A stretch of 64,000 bases of DNA from Magicicada septendecula (GCA_034769895.1 JAWRYS010001473.1:1-64000); one strand, 5' to 3'. Positions 1-13,000 are shown, numbered from the stretch's first letter. The notes: generated by a model not told the origin, from the sequence alone. Made by a program: numbers and translations.

Positions 1-2051
1 TAAAGATAATAATAATAAAAATTGGGAATGAAACCATAGAGTTGACAAAATGATGCTACTACAATTATAATAAAATAACCTTTTCTGGAACTTTGGAGGA
101 GTGAAAATTAATACAAAATTAACAAGCAACATGACCACTATATAATCATCCATGATTTATCAAAATTAAATGGTTATATTCCTTAATAAACAGTGAAAGA
201 AAACCTTCTGATGATTCAACCTGGTTTCACCATAGTTCTAGTTGACGATAGAATATGCGCCAGACGGTAAAGAAATTATAACTCAAGACGGACCTCACCA
301 GAGAAAAAGCTTCATTCTAGTAAGAACCATACAAAGAGAGGTAATATAAACATTTCGTTTAATAGTTCAAGAAGAAAACGCATTCCGAACGTTGATATAG
401 AACACGAAAATAGTCATTTAATCACATGTTTTTTAAAGTAAACAAAAGCACGCTGCTCTCTTACGGCCATTCCGGGAACTACATACTAAACGAAAAATAA
501 ACAAATTTATTTAATTTTTTTTCGGTATTTGTAAAGCTTAGTAATTATCCATTTCTGACCATCCCATAACAAAAAGAACTTACCCTGAACCCTGGGGAAT
601 TATTAAGAATTATACATTAATTGATGTTTTTGAAAATAGTGTAAAATTTGGTAAACAAAACCATATATGGTTTTTTTCTTTAGACAATTCCATGTTTACT
701 CTATGAAGTCGAGATTATGTTTTATTTAAGGAAAGATCAATTGTGATACTTGTATTTTGGTGGCAGGAAACAAAAAACCAATAATATAAATAAATAATAT
801 TATTGAAAAATGATATTGAATAATAAAGTGTGGTATAATTTTTGTAGTGGGTAGTTGTAATAGATTTCAGCACAAAAACAGAAGAGATCAAAACGTTGGA
901 TCAGATTTTGCTATAGTGTAGGCTGGTTAAACTAGGCATGGAAACTTGTCTTACAATCAGCTGATTTAAATCACAGCGAACAATTTGAAAAAATCAGAAA
1001 TCATCTAAACCGAGTGTAAATCATTGGTACTTACTCTCTCTTCCTCATAAGGCTGAACAACTTCCCTCCTTGACCCCAAATCACACACTCTCGATTTCTG
1101 TTTAGATTGAGTAATATTAAATAAAATACTTTATTTATTTTTTTAAAAACTTCAGTTATTATAATTCATAAGTGGTGACTGCGGAGAGGCGGAAACTTTA
1201 ACATCTCAAACCGCTACGTTACAGAATTGGCGCATAACAACATTGGGAGCTTAATTAAATAAGACGAACACCCAATAAGACACATACAAAGTTTTCGCTA
1301 TTAACTCTCCTATATAAACAAAAAAGCAGTATGTTACAATATTCAGATTTTTTTAATTTCTGTAATTTTGTAAAAATGTACAAGGTGTAAGGTAATTCCG
1401 TATAAGGTAGAAACATATATCCAAATTTTTTCAATTCTTTAATTTTGTTTTAAAAGTAGGAAGAAGCAGCATAATGAAAGTATATGTTTCTTAAAGACAT
1501 TAATAAAGGTCATCATCGAAAAGCTTGCTTAGATTTATACACATTGAATTTTGTGACTAGAATTAATTGGTTTGGAATTTTTAGCAACATTTATTATCAT
1601 ATTGAAATATTGGCAGCTATTCTGTCTAAAAAGATTGAAAGTTAAAAAACAATACAGTTTAATAGTCTTTAAAGAATTCATAAAGTTGGAAAGTATCTGA
1701 TTTTTGAAATAATTACCCTTTTGTTTCTAATTTATTTGTAATATTTGATATTTTCATGAACTATATGTTATATACAAAATATTTCTAGATCTTTCTTTTA
1801 TACAAAAAAATCCACTAAATCTTGTCAGTGAACTATTTTTGATCAATAAAATTTGAAGTATGAGCTGCTTTTATACTTTATGTTTGGATTTCAGGAGAGT
1901 TAAAGTGGAAGTAGGGAGCTGAATGTAACGTACATTTTTTATTCAAAGATGTGAAAGGATTTTATTGCTGTGTTGTAATGGGGTTATATGCTTGTGACAA
2001 CATACTTCTGTTTAATGTTAATTTTGTTAATAGTAAAGTTCTTTTTTTCAG
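1..2051. other. AT-rich sequence, no recognised gene
   Basis: I see no coding exon, RNA gene or clear transposon terminus here. An upstream exon of the RACGAP1-like gene would be expected in or before this stretch, because the first recognised exon begins with a splice acceptor, but none could be identified. The acceptor that ends the region is a pyrimidine run followed by AG at 2050-2051. Confidence 0.4.
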
Positions 2052-2490
2052 CGTTTATGTGATTTGGTGTAAATCGGGAAGAATGCAGATTAAAATGGCT
2101 GCAGGCTGAAAATGTTAAAAAGTTGATTATTGTTGCTGAAGAAGCAAAAAAGAAAAGTCTGTTCTTGAAGGAAAGCTACTACTTGCACGGAAGTTATTAG
2201 ATCAGGAAAAGTCTTTCCGCAAACTAGCAGAAGAAAAATGTAATTTAACAGTAAGTGATGTGTGTAATAAACTTAATCACTTGTGCTGTGAGAGGTACAA
2301 ATTGTAATGTACAAATGAATGTTTCAGTTGCGCCAGTTGCAGATGGTGAAAGACTTGTTCTTCACCGACAACAATCGACAGACACTGGAAGAGATTAAAG
2401 AAAAACTAAATTTCTTAAATACTAATACTGAATACTGTTGTGATGGTAATACCAACCGACTCAACCGTATATCAGAACTGGATTTTACAG
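2052..2490 (+). pseudogene. RACGAP1/tumbleweed-like coiled-coil exons (two exons)
   Basis: Two adjacent exons, 2052-2250 and 2328-2490, are joined by a short intron with a GTAAGT donor at 2251 and a TTTCAG acceptor ending at 2327. They encode a coiled-coil stretch with NREECRLKWLQAE, then EGKLLLARKLLDQE, then LRQLQMVKDLFF and IKEKLNFLNTN. This order matches the N-terminal coiled coil of RACGAP1 (MgcRacGAP), the Rho-family GAP of the centralspindlin complex that acts in cytokinesis. The second exon ends at a GTAGAC donor in phase 1. Oddities: an in-frame TGA near the start of the first exon and a one-base frameshift in the A-rich tract near 2145-2160. Homopolymer sequencing error could explain the frameshift but not the TGA. 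I infer either a decaying duplicate or a real gene with sequence errors. The RhoGAP and C1 domains are not in view. Confidence 0.6.
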
Positions 2491-3085
2491 GTAGACTGCA
2501 TAGTATTTTGTTTAAGTCTGTATACAATAAAAATCTGTTCTCTATTTCTGTAAAACAAACCACACCATTGAAAATACCTTATTCTGCAGTGTTATGTATA
2601 GTATAAATCTTGTCGTTCCTATAGTCACAGTGAGCTTTCATAGATTTCTGGCAAAACCATGTGGAACCAACAGAAACCTTTAGTTAGGCTAGTTAGCCTT
2701 TTAGCTTTTAGTTAGGCTAAGTACACCGTGCGAGTAAACCATAGTGAAGAACGTTAAAAATACCTGTCATGTTATCTGTGTTGCCTTATAGTAGTACTGT
2801 GAATTACTTCAGTGTTATATAGTTTCAAGTGCACTTTGGTCCACAAACGGTATTTATGTATATTAATAATACCCGTGTAGGGATGAACTTGACATAAACT
2901 ATATAATAAACACAGTTTATTGTTAGTTTAGTCAGTGCTTAAGATAGCATGTAGCATAGGTTCAAACTCACAGCACTAACTCTCTTGTATAATTTCATCT
3001 CCAAATATCTAATGATAATGTGATGTATTTATAATATACACATACTTATTGTTTACTTATGGTACCTATACTCTCAATTGATTGT

Positions 3086-3427
3086 CTATTGTAGTGTATT
3101 TATTGTTCATAGCCTAAAGGTACCATACATGTGATTTGCAATAAAGTTTTAATTAGTCACATTCTTAAACAGCCACTATTTACAAAAAAGTTTCTCGAGA
3201 AACTTTGGACACTGACGTACGTATCACGTTCATTAATCAATGTCTACGAATTCGTTTTTGTAAATAGTGGCTGTTTTACGATATTGTGACTGCAGGTGCA
3301 CTGTATATGACCTGACGATGGTCTATGACCAAAATCGATCGTGTTTAAGAATGTGGGTAATTAAAACTTTATTGCAAATCATATGTATGGTACCTTTAGG
3401 CTATGAACAATAAATACACTACAATAG
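3086..3427. mobile_element. Foldback (inverted-repeat) element with hammerhead-like motif
   Basis: The ends are reverse complements: the left arm starting CTATTGTAGTGTATTT at 3086 matches the right arm ending at 3427. The left arm is about 105 nt and the right arm about 175 nt; the left arm lacks a roughly 75-nt segment kept on the right. That segment carries CTGACGA at 3312-3318, a GGTC/GACC stem and then AAAA where a hammerhead ribozyme would have GAAA. The centre holds the palindrome AGTTTCTCGAGAAACT at 3189-3204. No ORF is present. PLE-type termini often carry hammerhead cores, so a PLE origin is plausible but unproven. Confidence 0.65.
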
Positions 3428-5250
3428 TAAATCTCCAAGTATGTTAACTTCAAGTGTATAAAGTCAGGCATAAAGCCCAGCAAACAATTCCTTTGAAAAC
3501 ATGATATATAGCAAATCATTAGTTTTGAAACACAAAGTTATATTTAAATATGGCTAGTTTAACAGATTTACATAACAACTAATGTCATGTGGCTTGATTA
3601 CAATATCACAACAGTCATTGTCTGAAACCATTCACACGTAAGGTGTATAAATCATACTAGTAATGTTGCTGTTGTTTCCTATGGATAGCCAGGACTCCAG
3701 TCCATCAGCTGTCTGTCATCCCAATACAGCTGCATGATGTTTCTATATAAGCTTGCAAACTTGTGTCTAGTTTGTGCCAGTGGAGGAGGTGTTTACTATG
3801 CATTTTGAAGTTAGTTTCATAGACAGCGTGCATTCTTCAGAGGACTAGATTTTGTTTGGGACAAGGTGGGCAGCAAGACAATTATTGTGTCCAGTATTGA
3901 AACAAAATGAAGCAACATAGTATCTTTTAGGTTTATTCTTGATTTTCTTATTCTTGATTTTCTCTGAAGTTGCATTTATATTGTAACACTATGGGAATTC
4001 TCCCGTATCAATCTTAAACCTCACTGTTGGGATCGCCTATTTGTTACATTAATTTTAATTCTGTGTTTAATTAGGCCCCAAGTTGTTGGCTTCAATTCTG
4101 TAACGTTAAGTATTACTTTGTACTATCTAAATTGTTCTTGGTTTGTATTTTAAGGACTAGTATATGGTCAGGGTAATGTTACTTGAGCGCCAATTTGCAA
4201 TCAAATGTTGCAAATAAAAATGTATTGGTAAATTGGTAAGTAATATTGCATATAGCATAAAGGTTTCTTTTTTCTTCTATATTTCTATCTTTTTTAATCT
4301 TTTATTTAACATAATATTATGACTACTAATGGTCAGTAAGGCAGAGTCAAATCAGGTGCCATACTTTCCTTGCTGGGAGTGTTACCAACCTATGCTAGTT
4401 GATGAAAAAATTAAAATTCATTAATATGGTGTATATAATATCATATACCTAAATTTATCCACTAAGTAAAGAAAAGAAAACCTTCTATCTGTTGTTATTG
4501 AACTCAAATCCTTTATTATCCTTTTTAAATTTTTTTTAAGAGACAATTATAATTGTTAACAAAGTCTGGCCGGCTGTTCTTTAAATACGCTCAGAATGGC
4601 AGCAGTTGCTCTTATTTCTCAAGGCAAACCATTATGTGTACATTTTAATAATTATTAAATCAAATATAAATAAAATGGTTTTACGTCAGATCCTTTTGAC
4701 TACGGTATAAACTACAAATATCTTAGGAAAAGTACCAAATACATGGGCTTAGAATAAATTACAGAGTGCCTTAACAAGAGTCTATTAAGAATTTTACAAT
4801 GTTCAGTGTCTAGGTTATGTTGATTTATGTATTTTCAATGTCTAATACACTTGAAATGGTTATATTACCATATATTAATAGTTTTGTACACTGAAAAGAA
4901 GATTGTTCATTAATTATTTTCACAGTGAAAGTTCAAATATAGTTTTAAGCAAAAAGTGTAAACAGTGTCTTTGAAAAGTGTAACTTAGGCCATTAAGGTA
5001 ATTTCTTCAGTTTAGTTATTAACAAAAATACTTCCCTTCCTGGATAGGTTGATTTTGTTTCTTCTTATGTTAATTAGTTTCCTTCTTTTGAAGAATGTTG
5101 TACTTGTTTCTTCTAAACATTTAGTCTTGTTTAATGATTAACATTAATTATTTTCACTGATATTATATTCAAAATATGTTAGATTGGTCTCTCATATTTT
5201 TATTTCAACCTTTCTTGTTTAGATCTAATAATGGACTCCTTTTTATTCAA
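3428..5250. other. AT-rich intronic sequence, nothing recognised
   Basis: No ORF, splice-site pair or repeat boundary could be supported in this stretch. The right limit is arbitrary because the left end of the old Ty3 LTR that follows cannot be fixed. Confidence 0.35.
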
Positions 5251-6269
5251 TTTATAACATATCAGTTGCTAAGGCCTATATCTTAGCTTTCATTGTTTAA
5301 ATTGTATCATCTGGAGTTACTATGGTTCCCTCTGAGCCTCAAAATAAACAAACTTCTAATATTTTACTTTCAATTTTCTTAAAATTGTTATAACATTTTT
5401 ATACGATCTTTGATCTTCAATATACTAGTATCTTTGAGTTTCTGATGGAACACTGATTGTTTTGATATCACTTTTGATTATCTTCCATTCCATATTTCCT
5501 GAGTTACTATTTTACACTTTTAACTATTTGTACAAAATTATTTATAATTAGTTCTTTTTGTACCCTTCACTTTACTAAAACTATTAGATACAATCAGTAA
5601 TAACCTATTTCAACCTGACATTAATTATTCGAGTTTTAACATAAACTCTTTTTCAAATTCCTTAACTATCTAGGCCTAACATGCTTAGTTTCACAAATCT
5701 CTATTATTATAATTTTGGCACCCTTCCATTAACATTAACATTTGTTTTATTAATATTACAACATATATTATTAATCAATATCAAACAATTAATTACTAAC
5801 AACTATTAGGAAACATATAACAATTCTTATTAAACTTATGGATACAATCCAGTTTTTATAAACATAATAAAACACGGTAAGTAGTTCCCAAAACATTGTC
5901 CTCCTTACTTAATAACTTCAATATCTCAAAACACAACGATTAAAACATTGTTTATTATTAATCACTTCCTTCATAAACATAACATAACTCTTATTAAACT
6001 TATGAATTAATTTCCACTCTCACACACATAGTGGGATTAGTGTTAGCATAGTAAGTATTTAAAAAACATTGTCCTCCTAACTTACTAACTTTAATAGTTC
6101 AAACATAACTATTAGAACATTATTTAAAATTAGTCAATAATAATAAACATATAATTGGTAGTCCTTGAAACAAGCTACATTATGTGTCCTGGTACTTTTC
6201 TAGAATTAGTAAAATATATTTTACTCATGTAATTACACAACAAGATGAAGGGCAAAATATCATGTAACA
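5250..6269 (-). repeat. Probable 3' LTR of decayed Osvaldo-like element (left end uncertain)
   Basis: On the minus strand, a purine tract (6271-6292) is followed at once by TGTTACATGATATTTTG, as expected for the start of a 3' LTR. The left boundary was not located; the value given assumes an LTR of about 1 kb, like others in this window. Within it, an imperfect tandem duplication of about 170 bp (near 5808-5980 and 5980-6150) repeats the phrases ACATTGTCCTCCT and CTTATTAAACTTATG. Confidence 0.35.
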
Positions 6270-6270
6270 T

Positions 6271-6292
6271 AATACCCCCCTCCCCAGAAAAC
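6271..6292 (-). other. Polypurine tract of Ty3-type element
   Basis: The minus strand reads a G-rich purine tract (GGGGAGGGGGGTATT) directly between the integrase stop codon and the presumed 3' LTR. This is the position and composition of a plus-strand DNA primer in LTR retrotransposons. The young element at 13.7-20.0 kb has a similar GAGGGGGTAT in the same place. Confidence 0.55.
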
Positions 6293-6319
6293 GGGTTATT
6301 TCAGTAATAAACTGATTAC

Positions 6320-7440
6320 TTAAATAAGCTGATTTATATAACAAGTGCTGCTCTTAATTTCATATTTTTTAATTTCAGCTAGATTGTACACACCCTTTAC
6401 TTTATTAGTTTCTGGAATGGTCAATTCATAGGTATTATTCCCTTTATCCCTGGTTATCCTATACGGTCTTGTATACAACAATAATAACTTTTTAGCTATT
6501 CCTTCTGCAGAGCTTGGTAAATGCCTGTTTTTCAGTAACACCTTTTCTCCCACATTGTATTTTAAAATCTTGTTTTTATTCCTTTCTTCCTTTTTCTGCT
6601 GCAATTCGGCTTTGTGTAACACTCTATTGTGTATCTCTACAATAGCTAATTCCTTCTTTTCCATTAGAGGAAATTCGATTAAAGATGTTATTTCTCTTGG
6701 TGGTGGTCGGTTAAACATGACTTGGTATGGACTGGCTCCTATTGTCTCATGGTGTGCTAGGTTGAGGAATGTCTCCGCGGCTTCGACATATTTGCTCCAG
6801 CCCCGATGTTCTTCGTGACAATATGTTCTCAAAATCCTACCTACTTCATGGAGAACTCATTCTGCAGGGGTACTTTTGAGGTGATACACCTACGTCTTGT
6901 ATGTTTTGACTCCCCTATTTAGTAATTCAGTTTTCCACCTCTTGCCTTTAAATTGGGTGCCGTGGTCTGTCACTATAGTTTCTGGTTTACCCACCTCAGG
7001 AATGTACTTATTTATTATTATTTCTAGGATTTTATGGGTCGTAGCTTTACTTATAGGACACATTTAGAAAATTTTCAAAAATGATCAAATATGATCACAA
7101 TATACCTGAATCTACTTCTTCCTCCACTCTTAGGAAATGGGCCACATATGTCCAGAAATAACTTTTCTAAATTATGACTTGAAGTGATGGTTATCATAGC
7201 ACCCTCCTTCCTTTCATTATTTGCTTTTACCATCTGGCAGATCGTGCATTTTCTGACCGTTTGTCTTACCTTCTTGTTGATTCCCTTTATGTATTCATGT
7301 TCACTTAACGCTTTCACAACCTTAAGGGATCCCATTTGCCCATACCTTATATGATATTCTAATATTATAGATGACTTGGCACCCTTTGGAATAAATAATT
7401 TCCATTCCTGTTTTTGGGAAGTATCAAATTTTTATGTATA
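6320..7440 (-). pseudogene. Ty3/Gypsy (Osvaldo-like) integrase, decayed
   Basis: Minus-strand fragments in two or more frames encode an integrase. The zinc-binding part contains CTICQMVKANNERKEG. The catalytic core has LFLDICGPFPKSGG (first Asp) and TDHGTQFKGKRWK (second Asp). The C-terminal part lies at 6320-6832 and includes ETFLNLAHHETIG and SPYQVMFNRPPP. The stretch at about 6832-7078 has an in-frame stop and frame changes around the catalytic Glu, so the protein is broken. Reverse transcriptase and gag are absent. The stop at 6320 is followed by a polypurine tract, so no env gene was present. The assignment to the Osvaldo group is by overall resemblance and is less certain than Ty3. Confidence 0.75.
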
Positions 7441-7489
7441 CAATAGAATGCTAATATAGTTTGGTCATTATTTTCCAATTTTTTTTTTG

Positions 7490-7627
7490 AACGTGGTTTT
7501 TGCAGTATTGGCTGCAGGTATACCTCTGGGTTGGGTTGGTAAAGAGAGATACCTCTCTTGCTAGGATGTCTGCTCCCTCATTTCCTGATATTCCCACGTG
7601 TGAAGAGATCCATTCCGATATGATGAT
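7490..7627 (-). pseudogene. LINE RNase H, 3' portion (part 2 of split element)
   Basis: The minus strand encodes WISSHVGISGNEGADILA, the C-terminal motif of the RNase H domain found in several LINE clades (I, R1 and Jockey-like). It continues the reading frame of the fragment at 8744-9640; the solo LTR at 7628-8743 was inserted between them. A T-run at about 7480-7490 on the + strand may be the element's A-rich tail. Confidence 0.7.
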
Positions 7628-8743
7628 TGTGTGATTATAATGTTAATTACTATTTTCAATTTTGTTCACCTTAGTTGACAAACAAACAGCTATATTTGCA
7701 TCCATATTCCGGACACCATCTTGCATTACTGCCAACTGTAAAAAAATTTGTACTTACCAGGGTTCGGTTAGACGAACTGGAGAACAGAATGGTGATTTCA
7801 ATAAAACAGATTGTTTACTTATATACATTTTTTGATCTCGTTTATTATGCATTTAAATTCAAATTCATTTTTATTACAAAACAAAACAATTTAAAGTCAT
7901 TCGACTCCCATCATTAACCAAAAATATTCCTTCTCCCTCTGTTATTTCTGATTGATTTTTTAACGATAAAACAAACACAATGATTACATGATTTTATACA
8001 CTGATAGTACTTAAATTCAAAATAGAAACAATTAAAACACAGAAATAGTTAAATTAATTTTACGCAAACCAGCGCCTCATTCACACACACATATACACCC
8101 CAGGCCCTTGAGATCTCATTTTTTAGTGATTAAAAAACATTTCTTTCCATAATAAAATTTTATATTCGATTTTATATTTTGTGATACCCCGAAGGTTACT
8201 TAGCTGTTCATTTTTTGGTGATCCGCAACTGTCCAGTCTCTTACGTAACTTTGTTCACTCCGCACATTTCGTCTTTCACTTTCTGTTCAAACCAAAACTG
8301 TTATTCTGATATAATTAATGTCTTGATTTCTTTAAATCACATTTTAACACCTTTTTGGTGTTGGGCGCGCGCTCGTAATTCGTCCCTGAATTGTTGTAGT
8401 TTCAATTCAGTTCATACGAAATGGGCGAGCGCGCACGGCCCGCGTCCGCCATCGCTAGATGTTGGATGACGACTGTCTTTGTTAAATCAAGTGCAGACTG
8501 CTGTTGCCGCGGACACTCCTCGCATTCCTACGTGACGTCGGTTGTGTTTGGCTCCTGACGTCTTATGTTGTTTTGTTTAACATGCATAGTTCAGAGGTCA
8601 GATAGATAAAAATAACTACCTCCATGCCGTTAAACTGTTGACCTTGAGTCAATTCGTGTATATTATTTTCCACAATCACATTTTCAAATAATACTTTACA
8701 TTTTACCAAAATATCCCTGGGTGGGTTGACTTGTCCCGTTACA
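7628..8743 (-). mobile_element. Solo LTR (1116 bp), Osvaldo-like family
   Basis: Begins TGTGTGATTATAATG and ends CCCGTTACA, bounded by a 4-bp direct repeat TGAT (7624-7627 and 8744-8747). Its interior resembles the 1313-bp LTRs at 13710 and 18675: GACACCATCTTGC, CCAACTG, then GGAGAACAGAATG in the same order and spacing. No primer site or coding region is attached, so it is a recombination product. Orientation follows those LTRs (element on the minus strand). It interrupts a LINE RNase H frame. Confidence 0.8.
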
Positions 8744-9640
8744 TGATGTTATGGAGCTTTTGTGTAGTTTTTATCATCTGTTTTGTCTCTCTGAGAGCCT
8801 TCACTAGTAGATGTGGTGTGTGAAGATACAACTTGTATTGCTGCTGTGGAATTCTTCAGTATAACAACATTTTGGTAGTTATGGGGATAATTAATGTGGC
8901 CAGAAAAATTCATGACATGGCTTTGATCTCTGCACTAAAATTTGTTCTGTGCAGGCTTACAGAGGAGTGGTGTGAAAACAGGGATGAATAGATTCCTGCT
9001 TCTGTATTGTCTCTTGTCATCCTTTGGTACATCTGTGCCAACAATCTGATGGGCATCTCTCTTCTATTGTGGAGATAGCTGTTTGATTGAGGACTACTGG
9101 GAACCAGTCTTTTTTTCTTACAATTTTCTGATGTTATGGAGAGAGGAATTGTTTGGGATTTTGGAGTGCTGATTTTGGATCACGTTTTCGCCTATGATGT
9201 TTGAGGTACGTAGTCCTTGAAGTTCCAGGTGCGTGGCTGCTACTAGGTGTCTTATTTCTCCCTCAGTCGGGTGGTTGTGTACAGTTGCATGGCTAACACT
9301 GGGGTAGTCTTCACAGCTCCACAAATAAGTCTCAGTGCATTGGTCTGGCATCTTTCTAGTTCAAGGGTTAATTTACTTGTGGTGATCAATGTTTCACTTC
9401 CGTATGTTGTGACAGATTTGCTGTGTGTTTTATGTCTTGTGTCAATTGTCTTGAGTGCTTCTCCAAGTGACTCGTGCTACACATGCCAGTGCCTTCATTC
9501 CGCTATTTACATGCTTGATATGTTTTTCCTATGCTTTGTTGTCTATGATGATACCAAGATATCGGGTGTTCTCATTTTTTGGTATTCTTGATTGTCGTAT
9601 TTGAGGCTAAATGTTGGTTTTGGTGTTTCGGTGAGAACTG
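8744..9640 (-). pseudogene. LINE reverse transcriptase C-terminus and RNase H start (part 1)
   Basis: The minus strand, in alternating frames, encodes NTRYLGIIIDN, then VNSGMKALACVARVTW, then LERCQTNALRLICGAVKTTP. This is the thumb and linker region typical of Jockey/I/R1-type LINE polymerases. The start of an RNase H domain follows, including AGIYSSLFSHHSSV and NFSAEIKAM. Several stops and frameshifts make it non-functional. The upstream part of the polymerase and the endonuclease are missing; the fragment abuts a PLE at about 9650. Confidence 0.7.
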
Positions 9641-9649
9641 GTACACCAA

Positions 9650-10047
9650 ATATAATTCTTGGATTTTGTTGTCCATGACGTTCAAAAACATAACCTTCAC
9701 TGCCGAATACGAACACAACAATACCATAAACTTCTTAGACCTCTCCATCACAAAACTAGAACACAGGCACAAATTCAGTATATACAGAAAACCAACTACA
9801 ACTGACACACTAATACACAACACCTCCAATCACCCAATACAACACAAACTAGCTGCTTTTAGAACCATGATACATAGACTTAACAACATCCCCTTAGATG
9901 AAATAGACTACAAAGACGAACTAAACACGATAAAATATCTAGCAGAATCTAACGGTTATGACAGAACAATAGTCAGTAAACTCCTACACAAAACACAAAA
10001 CAAACAACAGACAAAGACAGAAAACAACAAATTCATAACACTAACAT
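9650..10047 (+). pseudogene. Penelope-like element: RT C-terminal part (segment 1 of 3)
   Basis: The ORF includes NNTINFLDLSITKLEHRH, IYRKPTTTDTLIHNTSNH, HKLAAFRTMIHRL and IKYLAESNGYD, the characteristic region after the catalytic domain of Penelope-like reverse transcriptases. The element is 5'-truncated: just before the coding match lies CTTGGATTTTGTTGTCCATG, which reappears in reverse orientation at about 43525-43545, where it flanks a PLE-type terminus. This suggests an inverted terminal fragment at the junction, as is common for PLE copies. The frame is cut at 10047 by an insertion and resumes at 13564. Confidence 0.85.
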
Positions 10048-13000
10048 TGTAATAATATATTATTATATTTGTGTGTGTTGATGATATAAGAGATTGTGAA
10101 GTATGTTAGACTCCGATGTAATCAAGCCCCTCTGTTTGGGCTAGCCAATTTGTAATAAAATAAGTAAATTGTAATGTAATATGTTTAATTGGTGTGTAAT
10201 TGGTGTGGCTCTTGACGTCTTACTGGCCTGAAACACTTCCTTAAGTTTCCCAGCTGGTCGAGTCCCAATGGTAGCAAGACTGGTCGAGTAGTGTAATGTT
10301 GATGAAGAAATGTATGTTCAGCTTCACCGAAAGTTTCAAAACAAAAATTATTGTTTTGAAGGAAATTTAAAAAAAAAATTATGTTTATAAAAAAAATAAT
10401 TAAAAAAAATTTTTTAATTTTATTAATTAATTAATTATGATCAATTAATTAATATAGGGCTGTGAAGTTTTAAAAAATGTAATGCTCTTCTGAAAATTTT
10501 TATTAAAGTTTTGGTATATTTTAAATAAACTATCACCACTCATAAGATTGTCTTCAAACCAATCGATACTTGTTTATCTTTTTATTTTTTAGGTTATCTT
10601 CACTTATAGGTGGTAAAGTCCTTGTAGATTATCAATTAGAATTATATTATTGGTAATTAGTATTATTGAAGAAATAAAGAACTATTAAGTATTGAAAAGT
10701 ATTAATGTTTTATTAATTAATGGCCGTATTGACTCTTATCGATTAATATCGATTCTCAGGATATCAAAAAAAAATTACAAAGTATTATATAAAAATCGTA
10801 CAGGGTTCTTTAAACAGCCAGTTATTATCAAAGTCAGAGAAATCGGGCTAATATTTAAAAAGTATAACGTTACAATCAAATTAATAATTATTACTAAACA
10901 CAGACATTGAATAATAATTTGAAAATAAAATAATTGTTTTCACCGAACAGCTGGGTTGAACTAGGAGAAGGCACTGGGATCGTCAAAAGCAAATGGCGGC
11001 CATCAAGTTGATCAAAATGTTGCTCGTTCCTGCTGCGTTCCAAATAATGTATTTTCTGGCAGTATTCCTGTTCTTGTGTCTGCAAATCTCTTGTTAAATG
11101 TTGTGTAGTGACTGGTGTACTGTTTCTGAGTTGTATTTAGTATATCCGTGTAATTATAAGTCAAAACACTTTTCCCAATTCCGACACTAATTTGGTTAAT
11201 GTGTTATACAGTTTTCTGGTGTTTTGTGGTGTTTTTCGGAGTAGAAATGTATTGTTTAGTGTTAATTAGTGTTTCTTGATGGTTTTTGTCACAATGTATA
11301 TGTTCTGGAAGGATTTTATAATTCACTCTCGACTTCACAGTAACGTACTGTTCGCCACTTAACTTTACCGTTGTAAGATAGGTTAGATCGTCACAAAACT
11401 CTCGTTTATGTTAACCGTTCGAATACCAATAATCAACTAACTATTTCCTTCAGTTTCAATTAAACTCTTAGCCCATATAATATTATTCTTAACATTGTTC
11501 AAATATATTTTCATATCCTGTGCACACTTTAATATTTCACTATATAAATACCTAAACTTGGGTTATTTATCAATTTTATTCACTAGATGTTATTTAAATT
11601 AATCTTTCAGTTCATTCAGCTTATTTTCAGATTAAATAATGCCGTTTTATAGTGTTTTCTGTCCAAAAAATAGTAATTTTACTTTCAGTTTGGTATACTC
11701 TGAAAAGTCAAAACATCAAAATTTTCTTCCTGTCATTATATAAATTCAGCCATTTTATCAGTTATATTTAATATTAATAATCCTATATTGTATTAAAAGG
11801 TTCATATTCCCTTATTTTCTGGTAATTAATTGAATTAGTTGTATTCTGAAACATTATTCTGGAATATATGACTCCCATGTCTAAATTTCTGAGTTTAGTC
11901 ATTTTCATTTTTATTTATAATTCTGAATATAATTTATTAAAATCTTTCTAAATGGTATGTGCAATTATATGGCTTGATCTCAAGTTTATTTTGTCTAAAC
12001 CCCTTTTGTTTATTTGCATTTAAATGAGCAATTTCACTGTTCTGATGAAGTTTGGTTTCCATTCTTTTGGCCTATGATTTTTTAACAATTTTTCTTACAA
12101 AATATTTTACAAACAATATATGATGTGTGATACCCTCTCTGACTTTTACATATAGTATTATAAATTAAACATGTTTTCAAATTACACAAAAACAATTAGT
12201 ATTTGTTACAATACAAATAATAGTTAAACAAAATAAAGAATATTTTTTTTAAATAAATGGTTATCTTCAAGTCAGACATTTTGCAACAAAATCCCCATTT
12301 CCAACATGGAAACATGGTTTACAAAAAAGGTTTTTTACTAACTAACATCTTAATTACTCTCCACTATTTACAAGTGGTAACTATTTTTATAGTTCTGATG
12401 TTAGTTGTTTCAGACCCAAACAAATGGCCTTATATCTAAAACATTTTTAAACATTCTTTTACTATATACATAAAAACCTTATATTTATATTCTTATTTCT
12501 AACTATTATTATAAGTAGGATTCTACAGTTTTTATACCGTCTTTTATACATTGTCTTTGGGGAATTGTACCCTGTCATTAATAAATAAATAGTATGAATT
12601 GTTCAAAAAGTATTATGAAATCTGTTTTTCTTTTTTCATGTAAAACAAAATGTTATTTTAAACAGATTCATGTCTTATGAACAACATATTGTCATAGTAC
12701 ACATTTCAAGTCATTGAAAAATGCATATTTCATTGCATTCAATGTTTGTGATTGCCAAGAATGAAACACAAGGTTCATTTTTTATAATACCCAAAACTAT
12801 CACTGGTTCACTTTGCACTTATATATTATGTTAATGCTAAATGGTCGTATAGTCTTATCAACATAATAAATTGGTTAGCGTTTTTTCAATGGAGATTTGT
12901 TCCATGGGTACTATATTATTGTTTCATCTTAGTTCACAGGCAACTTTTACTTTATACACTTCTCTCTCTTAAATTTATATACATGTGGTTTTTATTTCAT

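Noticed and set aside
9118..9351. ORF with HNHPTEGEIRHLVAATHL, suggestive of a FLYWCH/MULE-type protein
   Set aside because: It overlaps a better-supported LINE polymerase frame that continues on both sides into RT and RNase H motifs, and the resemblance is limited to one short phrase. A profile search could still decide it.
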